From Streptomyces sp. NBC_00237 (lineage in GTDB: Bacteria; Actinomycetota; Actinomycetes; Streptomycetales; Streptomycetaceae): a stretch of DNA of 64,000 bases. The notes beneath the pieces are model-generated. The model saw only the letters and a program-made list of their open reading frames with translations. It did not search any database and was not told where the DNA came from. Where the stretch lies: the NCBI RefSeq assembly GCF_026342435.1, contig NZ_JAPEMT010000001.1, forward strand, positions 1,544,501 to 1,608,500, written 5' to 3'. Position numbers and translations under genes: made by a program. Shown in pieces: positions 1-8,140 of the stretch (positions within the stretch are counted from its first letter, which is position 1; each line of letters starts with the position of its first letter).

Positions 1-1979
1 TTGTCCGGCAGCGACAGGAAGAAATCCAGCCCGACCGCAACGACCTCGCGGACCCCCGGCGCCTTGCGCACCGCCGCCACGGCCCGCTCGTCGTACCCCC
101 TGACGTCCTTGCCGCGCGCGTCCAGCCGGGCGTCCGCGCCGACCCGGACAGTCGCCGCCCGGTCCCGGGACTCGTTCACCCCGGCCAGTACGGAACCGCC
201 GAACGCCGCCGTCGTCAGGGCGATCAGCAGCGCCAGCAGCGGCAGCATCGCCGTCACCGGGGCACGCCCCGCACGCGCCGCCGACAGGAAGCCGATCGCG
301 CCCCGGCGCAGCGCCATCGGGCGCGCCGCCCACCGCAGGGGCAGCGGGTACAGCCGCACGAGGACGAGCGCCGCGACGATCCCGATCAGTACCGGAGCGG
401 CGCTGATCAACGCGTCCGCCCCGTCGTCGGTGCCGCGCCTGCGCAGGGCGGCGACCGCGCCCACGGTCAGTACGGCCAGGGTGAGTTCGACGACCGTACG
501 ACGACGGGACGGCTTGGCGTGGGCGATGTCGCCCCGGCCGCCGTGGACGCGCGGTCGCAGATGGGAGACGGCGGCCCGCACCGGCAGTGCCGCACTGGCG
601 AGCAGCGCGACGGCGGCTGCGGCGAGCAGCGAGGGAGCGAGCGGGGCGTGCGGCAGCAGCGCGTACGCCGCCGCCCAGCCCAGCACGGCGGCGGGCACCG
701 CCACCACTCCCAGCTCAGCGCCCAGCCGCCCCGCGATGCCCCGCACGGAGCCGCCGCGCGCCCGCAGGAGGGACAGCTCGGCGTACCGGCGGGCCCCGGC
801 GAGCGCGCCCGCCATGAGCAGGACGACCGCGGCGACCGTCCCCACGCCGTAACCGGCGACGGAGATGACCGGTGCGACGGCCGTCCGGTTGGACTCGTAG
901 GAGGCGACGATGCCTTCGATGCCGGTGCCGACGGTGACCGGCTGCTTCATGCGGGCGCGCAGGGCGCTGGCCCCGGGCCCGTTCTCCAGCGAAGCGATCG
1001 ACTGGACCAGCGCGGACGTCTCGGCGGCGGTGAGGTGGTCGGTGCGCGGGGCGACCTCCCAGACCCGTTCGAGTTCGGGCGCGAGATGGAAGAGGGACGG
1101 TGCCGCTTCCGGCGCGACCAGCAGCGTCGACCACCAGTGCTCCAGGTCCGGGTTGCCCTCCTCCTTGATGCCGGGCTTCAGCAGGTTCGGATCGACGGCC
1201 CAGTACAGGGACTGCGGGGCGCGCGGCGCGAAGATCCCGGAGATCTTCACCCGGGCGGAGTTGCCCGAGGTCGCGCCTCGGGACTCCGCGTCGAGGTGCA
1301 CCACCGAGCCGACCGTGAGGCCCAGGGTGCGCGCGGTGGCCTCACTGACCGCCGCCTCCAGGCCGAGGACCGCACCGGCGGGTTTGTCGCCCTGGTGGAC
1401 GGGGGCGCGCCCCGCGACGAACCGGGCCTGCCCGGCGAGGCCGGAACGCGCCGTCACGGCGAAGGAGGGCATCGCCGCCGGGGCCAGCTTGGGCAGCCAC
1501 GTGTCCGTCGCGGCCAGCTCCGTGGGCGTGAGCACCGCGTGCACCGCCTGCCCCGGCAGCACCTGGAGCGGCTTCGCGGGCGCCTTGAGCACCTCGGCGA
1601 GGCCCTGACGCATGTCCTCCGGGGTCAGCGCCGGCTCGGACTCCTCCGGTGCGTCGCCCAGGGAGCGGAACGAGGCGTTCGACGTGGCCTGGATCACCCG
1701 CTGCCCGGCGGGGGCCGAGTCGATCGCGTGCCGCAGCCCTTCGTCCTCGTACGTCGTCACCGCACGCGGAAACGCAGCGGCGAGGAACGCCGTGAGCAGC
1801 ACCAGCACTCCCAGCGCGACGGCGGCACCGGGCGCGGTGCGCAGCCGGGTGCGCACCCAGGGGGCGACAGCAGGGTGATCGGAACGCCCCTCTGTAGGGA
1901 GACCGGAACGGCCCTCTGTAGGGATACCAGAACCGTCATCTGTAGGGAGGCCGGAACGGCCACCAGCACGGGGGCTCAT
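1..1979 (-). CDS. FtsX-like ABC transporter permease (3' part missing)
   Basis: Membrane subunit of an ABC transporter of the FtsX/MacB-like permease family; the substrate is unknown. The frame opens with ATG at 1979, overlapping the upstream permease's stop as TGATG, and stays open to base 1, so at least 659 codons are here and the C-terminus lies outside. After a repetitive N-terminus of about 35 residues comes a hydrophobic segment (ALGVLVLLTAFLAAA), a large extracytoplasmic region, then a membrane block including GTVAAVVLLMAGALAGARR and further spans. The first 35 residues hold a translated 24-bp tandem repeat giving GRSGLPT-like units, which is unusual for this family. No ATP-binding partner is in view and it may lie beyond the left edge. 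The family call is firm; the substrate cannot be inferred. Confidence 0.82.
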   Translation of the reverse strand, partial: MSPRAGGRSGLPTDDGSGIPTEGRSGLPTEGRSDHPAVAPWVRTRLRTAPGAAVALGVLVLLTAFLAAAFPRAVTTYEDEGLRHAIDSAPAGQRVIQATSNASFRSLGDAPEESEPALTPEDMRQGLAEVLKAPAKPLQVLPGQAVHAVLTPTELAATDTWLPKLAPAAMPSFAVTARSGLAGQARFVAGRAPVHQGDKPAGAVLGLEAAVSEATARTLGLTVGSVVHLDAESRGATSGNSARVKISGIFAPRAPQSLYWAVDPNLLKPGIKEEGNPDLEHWWSTLLVAPEAAPSLFHLAPELERVWEVAPRTDHLTAAETSALVQSIASLENGPGASALRARMKQPVTVGTGIEGIVASYESNRTAVAPVISVAGYGVGTVAAVVLLMAGALAGARRYAELSLLRARGGSVRGIAGRLGAELGVVAVPAAVLGWAAAYALLPHAPLAPSLLAAAAVALLASAALPVRAAVSHLRPRVHGGRGDIAHAKPSRRRTVVELTLAVLTVGAVAALRRRGTDDGADALISAAPVLIGIVAALVLVRLYPLPLRWAARPMALRRGAIGFLSAARAGRAPVTAMLPLLALLIALTTAAFGGSVLAGVNESRDRAATVRVGADARLDARGKDVRGYDERAVAAVRKAPGVREVVAVGLDFFLSLPD
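1881..1961. repeat. 24-bp tandem repeat translated in permease N-terminus
   Basis: Three full copies and a partial fourth of a 24-bp unit (copies at 1881-1904, 1905-1928, 1929-1952 and 1953-1961) with a few mismatches, each containing TCTGTAGGGA. The unit is eight codons, so the frame is kept and the protein shows GRSGLPT/GSGIPT-type octapeptides before the first membrane span. Confidence 0.85.
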
Positions 1980-4900
1980 CAGTTGCCGCCTCCTTGGACG
2001 CGCAGAGTGGTGGCCGGATCGCCGCGCCGCACCGCGAGCACCAGGACGACCAGCAGGGGTACGGCGACGACACCGGCCAGCAGCAGCGCGATCTGCCCCG
2101 CCGGGAGTTGGACGAGCACGTTCGGCAGCGGCTGCGTCGCCTGCCCGGTCAGCACGATCAGCGGCACGATCGCCCGGGTCAGCACCGCGCCCAGGGCGAG
2201 CCCCACGACCAGCGCGATGCCGATCAGGAGCGACTGCTCGGCCGCGATCAGCCGGGCCAGTTGCCTGGACGGCGTGCCCAGCGCCCTGAGCACCGCGAAC
2301 TCGGCGGTGCGCTCCCGCAGCGAGCCCGCCGCGCCGACCGCGAACCCGACCGCCGCGAGGAGCGCCGCCACCACGGACACCGCGAGGAGCGCCGCCTGCG
2401 GGCCCGCGCCGAGCGGGTCGTCGTTCAGCTCCCGCAGCGTCTCGTCCCGTACGAGGACCTGCTGCGGGTCGATGTCCGGGCGCGCACGGAGCGACGCGGC
2501 GATGTCGGCGCCCTTGCCGGGAGCCGCACCCAGCCACCATTCGGAGGGCGGCACGGACATCGCCAGACGGCGGGTCAGTTCCAGGTTGAGGGCCCGCAGG
2601 TCGACCAGGAGCGCCCCGCCGTCGGCCTTCGCCGCGTCGGCGTCGGCGGTGGCGGGACCGGTGGTGGGCAACTGCTTCAGCGTCCCGGCGACGACGAGGG
2701 TCAGCCTCTCGCCGTGCACGTCGAAGTCGATCTCCGCGCCGGGCTTGGCCCCGGAGGCCGCCAGGAAGGCGTCCGTGGCGAGCGCCCGCAGCGGACGCTC
2801 GTTCGTGCCGACGGCGTCCACGCGCACGGTGGTGGTGCGTTCCTCCCAGCGCTCCTCGGGCGGAGCGGGGTCGACGCCCGACAGGAAGGCGGCCTCCATC
2901 AAGGTCCCCTCGACGGGCTGCACGGTGAGGGTCTTGACCGCGTCCGTCGCGCCGTCGCGGACCATCAGGGGGTCGACGGCCGTCCCGCTCCAGGAGAGGG
3001 CGGCCGGTGCGGGCACCGGCTTCCCGTCGGAGCCCAGCGCCCGGTGCAGCGTCAGGACCAGGGACTGGTCGGTGTCGAACGGCTGCGGGAGCGTCATCTC
3101 CAGGCCCGTCAGGTACAGCGGTCCGGCCAGGGGGCCCGCCTCCTTGACGGTGTCCACGCGCAACGCGGTCCGGCGGCCGTCGGCGGCGAGCCGTCCTGCG
3201 CGCAGCCGGTGGACGGCACCGAACCGGTCCTCCACGGTGGCGATGACCGTACCGGACACCGTGGACGGCTTGCCGTCGGAGCGGCGCAGCCCGAGGTCGA
3301 GGGTGAAGGACGCGCCGCCGCCCGGCAGTTCCACGCCGGTGCGCCGCTCGCCCTCGGGGACGCGCAAGCCCTCGGCCCGGGTGGTGAGGCTGTCGCCGTC
3401 CACGAGGTCCTCGCGCAGCATCAGCGCCTCGCCCGCCCCGGCGGTGTCCAGGGCCAGCACGCTCGCGACCGGCCCGTCCGACAGGGGCATCGGCAGCCGC
3501 GCGGCGGGCGCGACGGACCGTACGCCGGGAATCCTCCCGTACGCGTCCGCCTGCCCGGAGTCCGCCCGGGAGCCGGTGAGCACCCGCACCGAGGCCCCGC
3601 TGCGGAAGTCCGCCTGGTCCTCCTGCGAGCGGTCCCAGGACGCGCCCTGCCCGATCGCGAGCATGCCCATCGCGACGGCCAGCACCAGCAGCAGCACCGG
3701 GCCCGCCCCGCGCAGCGGACGCCGTCCCAGCTGCCAGCCCGCCAGCGCGGCGGGCAGCGAACGGCCCCGTGCCGCCCGTTTCTCGGCGAGCTTCGCCAGC
3801 GGCGGCAGCAGCCGCAGCGTCAGTACGGTGCCCGCGAGCAGCGCCAGCGCGGGCGCGGCCACCAGCAGCGGGTCCACCCCCAGCTCGCCGGTGCGGTCGC
3901 CGGTGAGCGGCCCGGTGCCGGAGGTCTGCCGGTCCAGCTGCCAGTACGCGACGACCGCGATCAGCAGCAGTGCCAGGTCCGCGCCCGCCTTCATCGGCGC
4001 GGGCACGGAGCGCCCCTTGCGGGTGCGGCCCGCCGCGATGGCCGGGGCGACGACGGCCGCCGCGCACCCGAGCCCCACCCCCACACCGACCAGCCAGATT
4101 CCCGCCGACCCGAACGGGCCGCCGGTCTCCAGCGTCAGCCCGATCCGCCCGAGCGCCCCCTGCCCGGACAGCAGCCGGGTCAGCGGCCCCGCGAGCAGCG
4201 GCGCCACGAGGGCGGCGGGCAGCGCGAGGAGCACGGCCTCGATCGCGGCCAGGCCGACGATCCGCTGCCGGGACCCGCCGCGCGCGATCAGGAGCTCCGT
4301 CTCGCCGGAGCGTTCCGCGCTCAGCAGCCGGGCCACGAGCAGCAGGGCGTACGCGGCGAGCAGGATCAGCTGGAGCGAGACGATCATCAGCGTGGAGCGG
4401 GCCACCAGGAGTGCCCGCTGCGCCTGGTCGAGCAGTGTGGGCAGCCCCTGCGCGACGTCGACGGCTCCCGTCGTGAACGGTGCGGTGGCCTTCACGTACC
4501 GCACGCCTCCTTGGGAGGCGGTGCGCAGGGCGTCGATCCGGGAGGAGTCCACGGTGCGGAAGTCGGCGGTGGCGAGCCAGGCGGACGTGCCCTGGGAGAC
4601 CTGCCCGGAACGCAGCAGCGCCGGGTCCGCGAGCAGCGGGCCGTACGTGGTGAAGGACCCGGTCCGGATGCCTCGGCCGCCCAGCTCGTCCAGCTTCCAG
4701 TACGGATCGGCGGCCTGCTTCGGCGCGTACAGGCCGGTCACCCGGATGGTGCGCGGCGGGCCGGTGAGGCGGTCGGTGAGCGTGAGGACGGTGGGTCCCG
4801 CGGTCACCTTCAGCGCCTTGGCTGCGTTGTCGGGGAGCGCGACCTCGATGACGGTGCCGTTGCCGAAGCCCGCCGGGAGGGCTTTCGGCCAGGCTCCGGA

Positions 4901-5302
4901 GACCAGCCGTACCTTGCCGGGGTCCACGCCCGCGAAGCGGGTCAGGTCCGGGTCGCCCTTGCGGGCGGCCGGGGGCTGGAGGGTGCGGGGGAGCGCGTAG
5001 GGGCCGGACTGGTCGAGCGTGGTGGTGCGGGTGGGCAGCCCGTCGAAGGTGCGCCGGGCGGCCTCGGCGACGACCTTGTCGGCGGCGGGCCGGTTGTTCT
5101 TGTCGATGCTGCCGCTGGAGATGGTGAGCGCGGCGGCCGGGGCGTCGCGGGAGCCGAGCGAGCGGCGCAGTCCCGCGTCCCCGATGGAGCCGGAGAACGC
5201 GGTGAGCGCCGCCAGTACGGACGTCGTCAGCAGGACCGCGAGCAGCGCCGCCGTGAGCAGCAGCCGGTGCGCGCGCACCCGCAGAAAGACAAACCCTGAC
5301 AC
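1979..5302 (-). CDS. FtsX-like ABC transporter permease
   Basis: Permease of 1107 residues with the double-FtsX layout: an N-terminal membrane segment (residues about 11-33), a large extracytoplasmic domain, a membrane block near residues 295-420, a second large extracytoplasmic region and a C-terminal FtsX domain with three or four spans (AALLAVSVVAALLAAVGFAVG onward). The GTG start at 5302 is preceded by a G-rich Shine-Dalgarno-like stretch. Its stop overlaps the next permease's start as TGATG, so the two are translationally coupled and probably form a heterodimer. Families of this kind export lipids or lipoproteins or act as mechanotransmission complexes; nothing here fixes which. Expression probably starts in the 5303-5498 gap. 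Confidence 0.85.
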   Translation of the reverse strand: MSGFVFLRVRAHRLLLTAALLAVLLTTSVLAALTAFSGSIGDAGLRRSLGSRDAPAAALTISSGSIDKNNRPAADKVVAEAARRTFDGLPTRTTTLDQSGPYALPRTLQPPAARKGDPDLTRFAGVDPGKVRLVSGAWPKALPAGFGNGTVIEVALPDNAAKALKVTAGPTVLTLTDRLTGPPRTIRVTGLYAPKQAADPYWKLDELGGRGIRTGSFTTYGPLLADPALLRSGQVSQGTSAWLATADFRTVDSSRIDALRTASQGGVRYVKATAPFTTGAVDVAQGLPTLLDQAQRALLVARSTLMIVSLQLILLAAYALLLVARLLSAERSGETELLIARGGSRQRIVGLAAIEAVLLALPAALVAPLLAGPLTRLLSGQGALGRIGLTLETGGPFGSAGIWLVGVGVGLGCAAAVVAPAIAAGRTRKGRSVPAPMKAGADLALLLIAVVAYWQLDRQTSGTGPLTGDRTGELGVDPLLVAAPALALLAGTVLTLRLLPPLAKLAEKRAARGRSLPAALAGWQLGRRPLRGAGPVLLLVLAVAMGMLAIGQGASWDRSQEDQADFRSGASVRVLTGSRADSGQADAYGRIPGVRSVAPAARLPMPLSDGPVASVLALDTAGAGEALMLREDLVDGDSLTTRAEGLRVPEGERRTGVELPGGGASFTLDLGLRRSDGKPSTVSGTVIATVEDRFGAVHRLRAGRLAADGRRTALRVDTVKEAGPLAGPLYLTGLEMTLPQPFDTDQSLVLTLHRALGSDGKPVPAPAALSWSGTAVDPLMVRDGATDAVKTLTVQPVEGTLMEAAFLSGVDPAPPEERWEERTTTVRVDAVGTNERPLRALATDAFLAASGAKPGAEIDFDVHGERLTLVVAGTLKQLPTTGPATADADAAKADGGALLVDLRALNLELTRRLAMSVPPSEWWLGAAPGKGADIAASLRARPDIDPQQVLVRDETLRELNDDPLGAGPQAALLAVSVVAALLAAVGFAVGAAGSLRERTAEFAVLRALGTPSRQLARLIAAEQSLLIGIALVVGLALGAVLTRAIVPLIVLTGQATQPLPNVLVQLPAGQIALLLAGVVAVPLLVVLVLAVRRGDPATTLRVQGGGN

Positions 5303-5498
5303 CCGTCCCCCTGACGCCCTGCCTGGAAAGCGCTTCCGAAGCCCGTTGGCCGGTTCGGATGCTGTCAGACGATCAGAGGGACGAAAACCTTTCGCCGTTC
5401 CGGCTTGATGTGATCGTGACCGAATTCCGGTAGCGGATCACCGAGTTCCGCTGAAGGAAGGGCCCTTTTCGCCCAACTTCATTACCCAAAAAGGCGGT

Positions 5499-5903
5499 TC
5501 AGCCCTCACTGTTGACCATGGAGGCGGCGGCGTACGTCATGTAGTTCCACAACTGCCGCTCGTGCTCGGCCTCCAGGCCCAGCTCGTCGACCGCGTCCCG
5601 CATGTGCTTCAGCCACGCGTCGTGCGCCGCCCGGTCGACCTTGAACGGCGCGTGCCGCATCCGCAGCCGAGGATGCCCGCGCTCGTCGCTGTACGTACGG
5701 GGCCCGCCCCAGTACTGCATCAGGAACAGCGTGAACCGCTCCTCGGCCGGACCGAGGTCCTCCTCCGGGTACATCGGCCGCAGCAGCGGGTCCTCGGCGA
5801 CTCCCTGGTAGAAGCGGTGCACCAGGCGTCGGAAGGTCTCCTCCCCGCCGACCTGCTCGTAGAAGGTCTGCTCCTGAAGCGTTCCCCGCGGAATCTCGTT
5901 CAC
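5499..5903 (-). CDS. glbO: Group II truncated haemoglobin (GlbO-type)
   Basis: Small haem protein of 134 residues that binds oxygen reversibly and may handle reactive oxygen or nitrogen species. The group II signature is complete: Tyr32 (B10) in RFYQ, Tyr45 (CD1) in MYPEEDL, the YWGGPRTYS segment, proximal His84 (F8) in RMRHAPF and Trp97 (G8) in DAWL, all at the spacing of mycobacterial GlbO. The length is usual for the family. Start is GTG at 5903; there is no clear Shine-Dalgarno sequence, and a GACGAT box ends 6 nt upstream, so it could be leaderless. It is divergent from the methyltransferase at 6012 and stands alone as a unit. Very secure identification. Confidence 0.95.
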   Translation of the reverse strand: MNEIPRGTLQEQTFYEQVGGEETFRRLVHRFYQGVAEDPLLRPMYPEEDLGPAEERFTLFLMQYWGGPRTYSDERGHPRLRMRHAPFKVDRAAHDAWLKHMRDAVDELGLEAEHERQLWNYMTYAAASMVNSEG

Positions 5904-6011
5904 CGTTCCATCGTCTCAGACACCCCGGCGGAGGTCTCGGGTCCTCGTCCCCGACGTCCCTGACCCGTTGCCCTCTCGCCAAGGGGCCCGTGCCCGCGCC
6001 ACAGTGGGCGT

Positions 6012-6980
6012 ATGGGCGCAACAGCGGAGTCCGGGGACCTGTACTCGTACGCCGAGGAGCGGGACTCTCTCGTACGGGAGATCGCCGCGGCCGGAGCACT
6101 GAAGGACCCGGCCTGGCGGGCGGCCTTCACGGACGTGCCCCGCCATCTGTTCGTGCCGTACTGGTTCCGGCCGGGGCCGGGCGGCTACGAACGCCTCTGG
6201 GCGGAGGATCCCGACCCCCGCCGCCGTGCCCGCTGGCTGCGCGGCACCTACGCGGACACCGCACTCGCCACCCGGGTGCGCGACGGCATCCTGCTCTCCT
6301 CCAGCAGCCAGCCCTCACTGATGGCCCGGATGCTGGACGAGCTGGAGGTACGGGACGGCCACCGGGTCCTGGAGATCGGCGCGGGCACCGGCTACAACGC
6401 GGCCCTGCTCTCGCACCGCCTCGGCGAGGACAGGGTGACCACCCTCGACCTCGACGCCGAGATCGTCGAGTCGGCGCGGGCACACCTGGCGAAGGCCGGG
6501 TACGCGCCGGTGGTGGAGGCGGGCGACGGGGCCGGGGGCTGCCCCGCACGCGCCCCGTTCGACCGGATCATGGCCACGTGCACGGTGCCGTCAGTACCCG
6601 CGGAGTGGCTGCGCCAGTGCGTGCCCGGCGCACGGATCCTCGCCCCCCTCTCGACGGGGCTGATCGCCCTGCGCGTCCGCGACGAGGGCTACGCGGAGGG
6701 CCGCTTCCTCCCCACTCCCGCCTACTTCGTCCCGCTGCGCGGGGGCCTCGCGACCCCCACCCCCCGCTACACGGGCGGCCTCCCCCGCACAGCACTGGAG
6801 AACGACCTCTTCCGCTTCCTGCTCTCCCTGAGCACGAGCAGCCTCGACCCGCACGAGGCCCTCGCGCTCTGGCACCTGGAGGGCCGCCCCCGCCGCGAAC
6901 GCTTCGGCGTCACGGTCACGTCATCAGGCCAATGGGCCTGGCTCGACGACCCCGACGGCCCTTACGCCTGGCCCCTCTAG
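6012..6980 (+). CDS. PCMT-type SAM-dependent methyltransferase
   Basis: Protein of 322 residues in the protein-L-isoaspartate O-methyltransferase-like family. SSSSQPSL (near residue 96) matches the Ser-x-Gln-Pro loop of PCMT enzymes, VLEIGAGTGYNAALL (about 120-134) is SAM motif I, and TLDLDAEIVESAR is the acidic loop after strand 2. The N-terminal 60 residues are longer than in E. coli Pcm and the C-terminal 110 residues are an extra domain. PCMT paralogues of this size in streptomycetes are sometimes tied to peptide natural products, but no precursor or ATP-grasp partner lies nearby, so a repair role or an unknown substrate is equally possible. A CACAGT box 6 nt before the ATG and the absence of a Shine-Dalgarno sequence suggest a leaderless transcript. 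Confidence 0.85.
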   Translation: MGATAESGDLYSYAEERDSLVREIAAAGALKDPAWRAAFTDVPRHLFVPYWFRPGPGGYERLWAEDPDPRRRARWLRGTYADTALATRVRDGILLSSSSQPSLMARMLDELEVRDGHRVLEIGAGTGYNAALLSHRLGEDRVTTLDLDAEIVESARAHLAKAGYAPVVEAGDGAGGCPARAPFDRIMATCTVPSVPAEWLRQCVPGARILAPLSTGLIALRVRDEGYAEGRFLPTPAYFVPLRGGLATPTPRYTGGLPRTALENDLFRFLLSLSTSSLDPHEALALWHLEGRPRRERFGVTVTSSGQWAWLDDPDGPYAWPL

Positions 6981-6990
6981 CGCCGCACCA

Positions 6991-7056
6991 GGGGCGCGAG
7001 GAACCGCGCGCCCATCCCGCCGAAGGCGGGCCGGGGTCCGGGGGCAGAGCCCCCGG
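6991..7056. terminator. REP-like convergent terminator
   Basis: The gap between the methyltransferase and the FHA gene, which converge, holds GGGGCGCGAGGAACCGCGCG followed by GGGTCCGGGGGCAGAGCCCC. The second half folds into a 7-8 bp GC stem (7038-7044 with 7050-7056, loop about 3-5 nt). Both blocks resemble a repeat I remember as common between Streptomyces genes; I could not count copies genome-wide. There is no U-tract. Confidence 0.6.
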
Positions 7057-7082
7057 CATTCACCCCGGCCCCGCCGGAAAAC

Positions 7083-8036
7083 TCAGCCGCGCCGGATCGT
7101 GATCGTCGTCCACGCCCCGACATGCACCCGGTCCCCGTCCTGGAGCGGCACCGGCACATACGGCTGGATCGGATCCTCGCCCCCGTTGATCGTGGTGCCG
7201 TTCGTCGAGTTCTGGTCGACGACCGCCCACCCCCCGTCCGGCTGCTCCACCAGCACCGCGTGCTGATGCGAGACCCCCGGGTCCTCCGGCGGCACCGCGA
7301 GGTCGACGTCCGGGGACTCCCCGGTGGAGTGCCGACGGCGCCCGATCGTGATCTGGTTGCGCCCGCTGAGCTGGATCTGCTGCTCGGGCGAGTACGCGGG
7401 CAGGTTCAGACCGCCCGCCTCCGGCCCGCTGCGCTGCATCATCGCCATGAAGTAGTCGCGGTCCGGCGCCACGGTCGCGGACCAGTGCCCGCCACCCTGA
7501 CCCTGCTGCGGGTAGCCGCCCTGCTGTCCCTGCTGGGGATACCCGCCCTGCTGCTGCGACGGCGGCGTCAGCATCCAGTCGTCGTCACCGCCACCGGCGT
7601 GCTGCTGCTGGCCCTGCCCCTGCTGCGGGTAGCCGCCCTGCTGGGGGTAGCCCCCCTGCTGCGGATACGGCTCCGCGGGCCGGTTCATCTGCGAGGGCCG
7701 CGACCCCTGGTACTCGTACGGGTCACGCCCCTGCTGCCCGTACCCCTGCTGCATGTGCGGCTGCTGAGGCTGTTGCGGCTGCTGGGCGTACGTGGCCTGC
7801 TGGGTGAGGAAGTTCCACCGGCACTCCTCGCAGTACGGCGCCATCGGCTCGCGCGGCGTGCGGCACTGCGGGCAGAGTTCCGCCTGGGCGGTGGCGTCGG
7901 GCCCGTACCCCTGATCGGGCTGCGGGTATCCGTAGGCGGGCGGCGGAGGCGGCGGTGCGACGCCGGCCATGCGATGGCCGCAGACCTCGCACCAGTCGTC
8001 GGAACCCGACTGGTGTCCGTTCGGGCAGGTCGGCAT
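7083..8036 (-). CDS. FHA domain protein with two zinc ribbons and GGYPQQG repeats
   Basis: Protein of 317 residues. Residues 4-19 (C4, H8, C16, C19) and 55-72 (C55, C58, C69, C72) form two zinc-ribbon-like modules. Residues about 85-185 are Gln/Gly/Pro/Tyr-rich with five GGYPQQG-like units. Residues 220-317 are a forkhead-associated domain with GRR at 232-234, S255-x-x-H and NSTNGT at 276-281, the phosphothreonine-binding residues. FHA domains read Thr phosphorylation, and in mycobacteria the PknG target GarA is an FHA protein, although GarA has neither the ribbons nor the repeats. As last gene of the kinase-phosphatase cluster it is the likely phospho-reader. ATG at 8036 is preceded by GAGGAGAGGGGG. 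The gap of 104 bp to the VWA gene suggests cotranscription. Confidence 0.88.
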   Translation of the reverse strand: MPTCPNGHQSGSDDWCEVCGHRMAGVAPPPPPPAYGYPQPDQGYGPDATAQAELCPQCRTPREPMAPYCEECRWNFLTQQATYAQQPQQPQQPHMQQGYGQQGRDPYEYQGSRPSQMNRPAEPYPQQGGYPQQGGYPQQGQGQQQHAGGGDDDWMLTPPSQQQGGYPQQGQQGGYPQQGQGGGHWSATVAPDRDYFMAMMQRSGPEAGGLNLPAYSPEQQIQLSGRNQITIGRRRHSTGESPDVDLAVPPEDPGVSHQHAVLVEQPDGGWAVVDQNSTNGTTINGGEDPIQPYVPVPLQDGDRVHVGAWTTITIRRG

Positions 8037-8140
8037 GTCGGCGCTTCCCCCTCTCCTCGTCCGGCCCGCAGGCCGTACACAGCTTTTCGGTGTCCCTCGG
8101 TCAAGAGACAGTCCGTGATCGAAAACGGTTGTACTGGTTC

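Noticed and set aside
519..5000. Very long plus-strand open frame over the FtsX genes
   Set aside because: It is opposite two clear membrane-protein genes, has no domain, and is Arg/Ser/Pro-rich as expected of an antisense frame in high-GC DNA.
5324..5339. TGGAAAGCGCTTCCGA upstream of the FtsX permease pair, like a LacI-family operator
   Set aside because: The arms match only as GGAA-N5-TTCC, the centre is off by one base from a LacI-type site, and no sugar gene is controlled from there.
6012..6980. Graspetide or lanthipeptide cluster based on the PCMT-type methyltransferase
   Set aside because: No precursor peptide, ATP-grasp ligase or lanthionine synthetase gene lies nearby.
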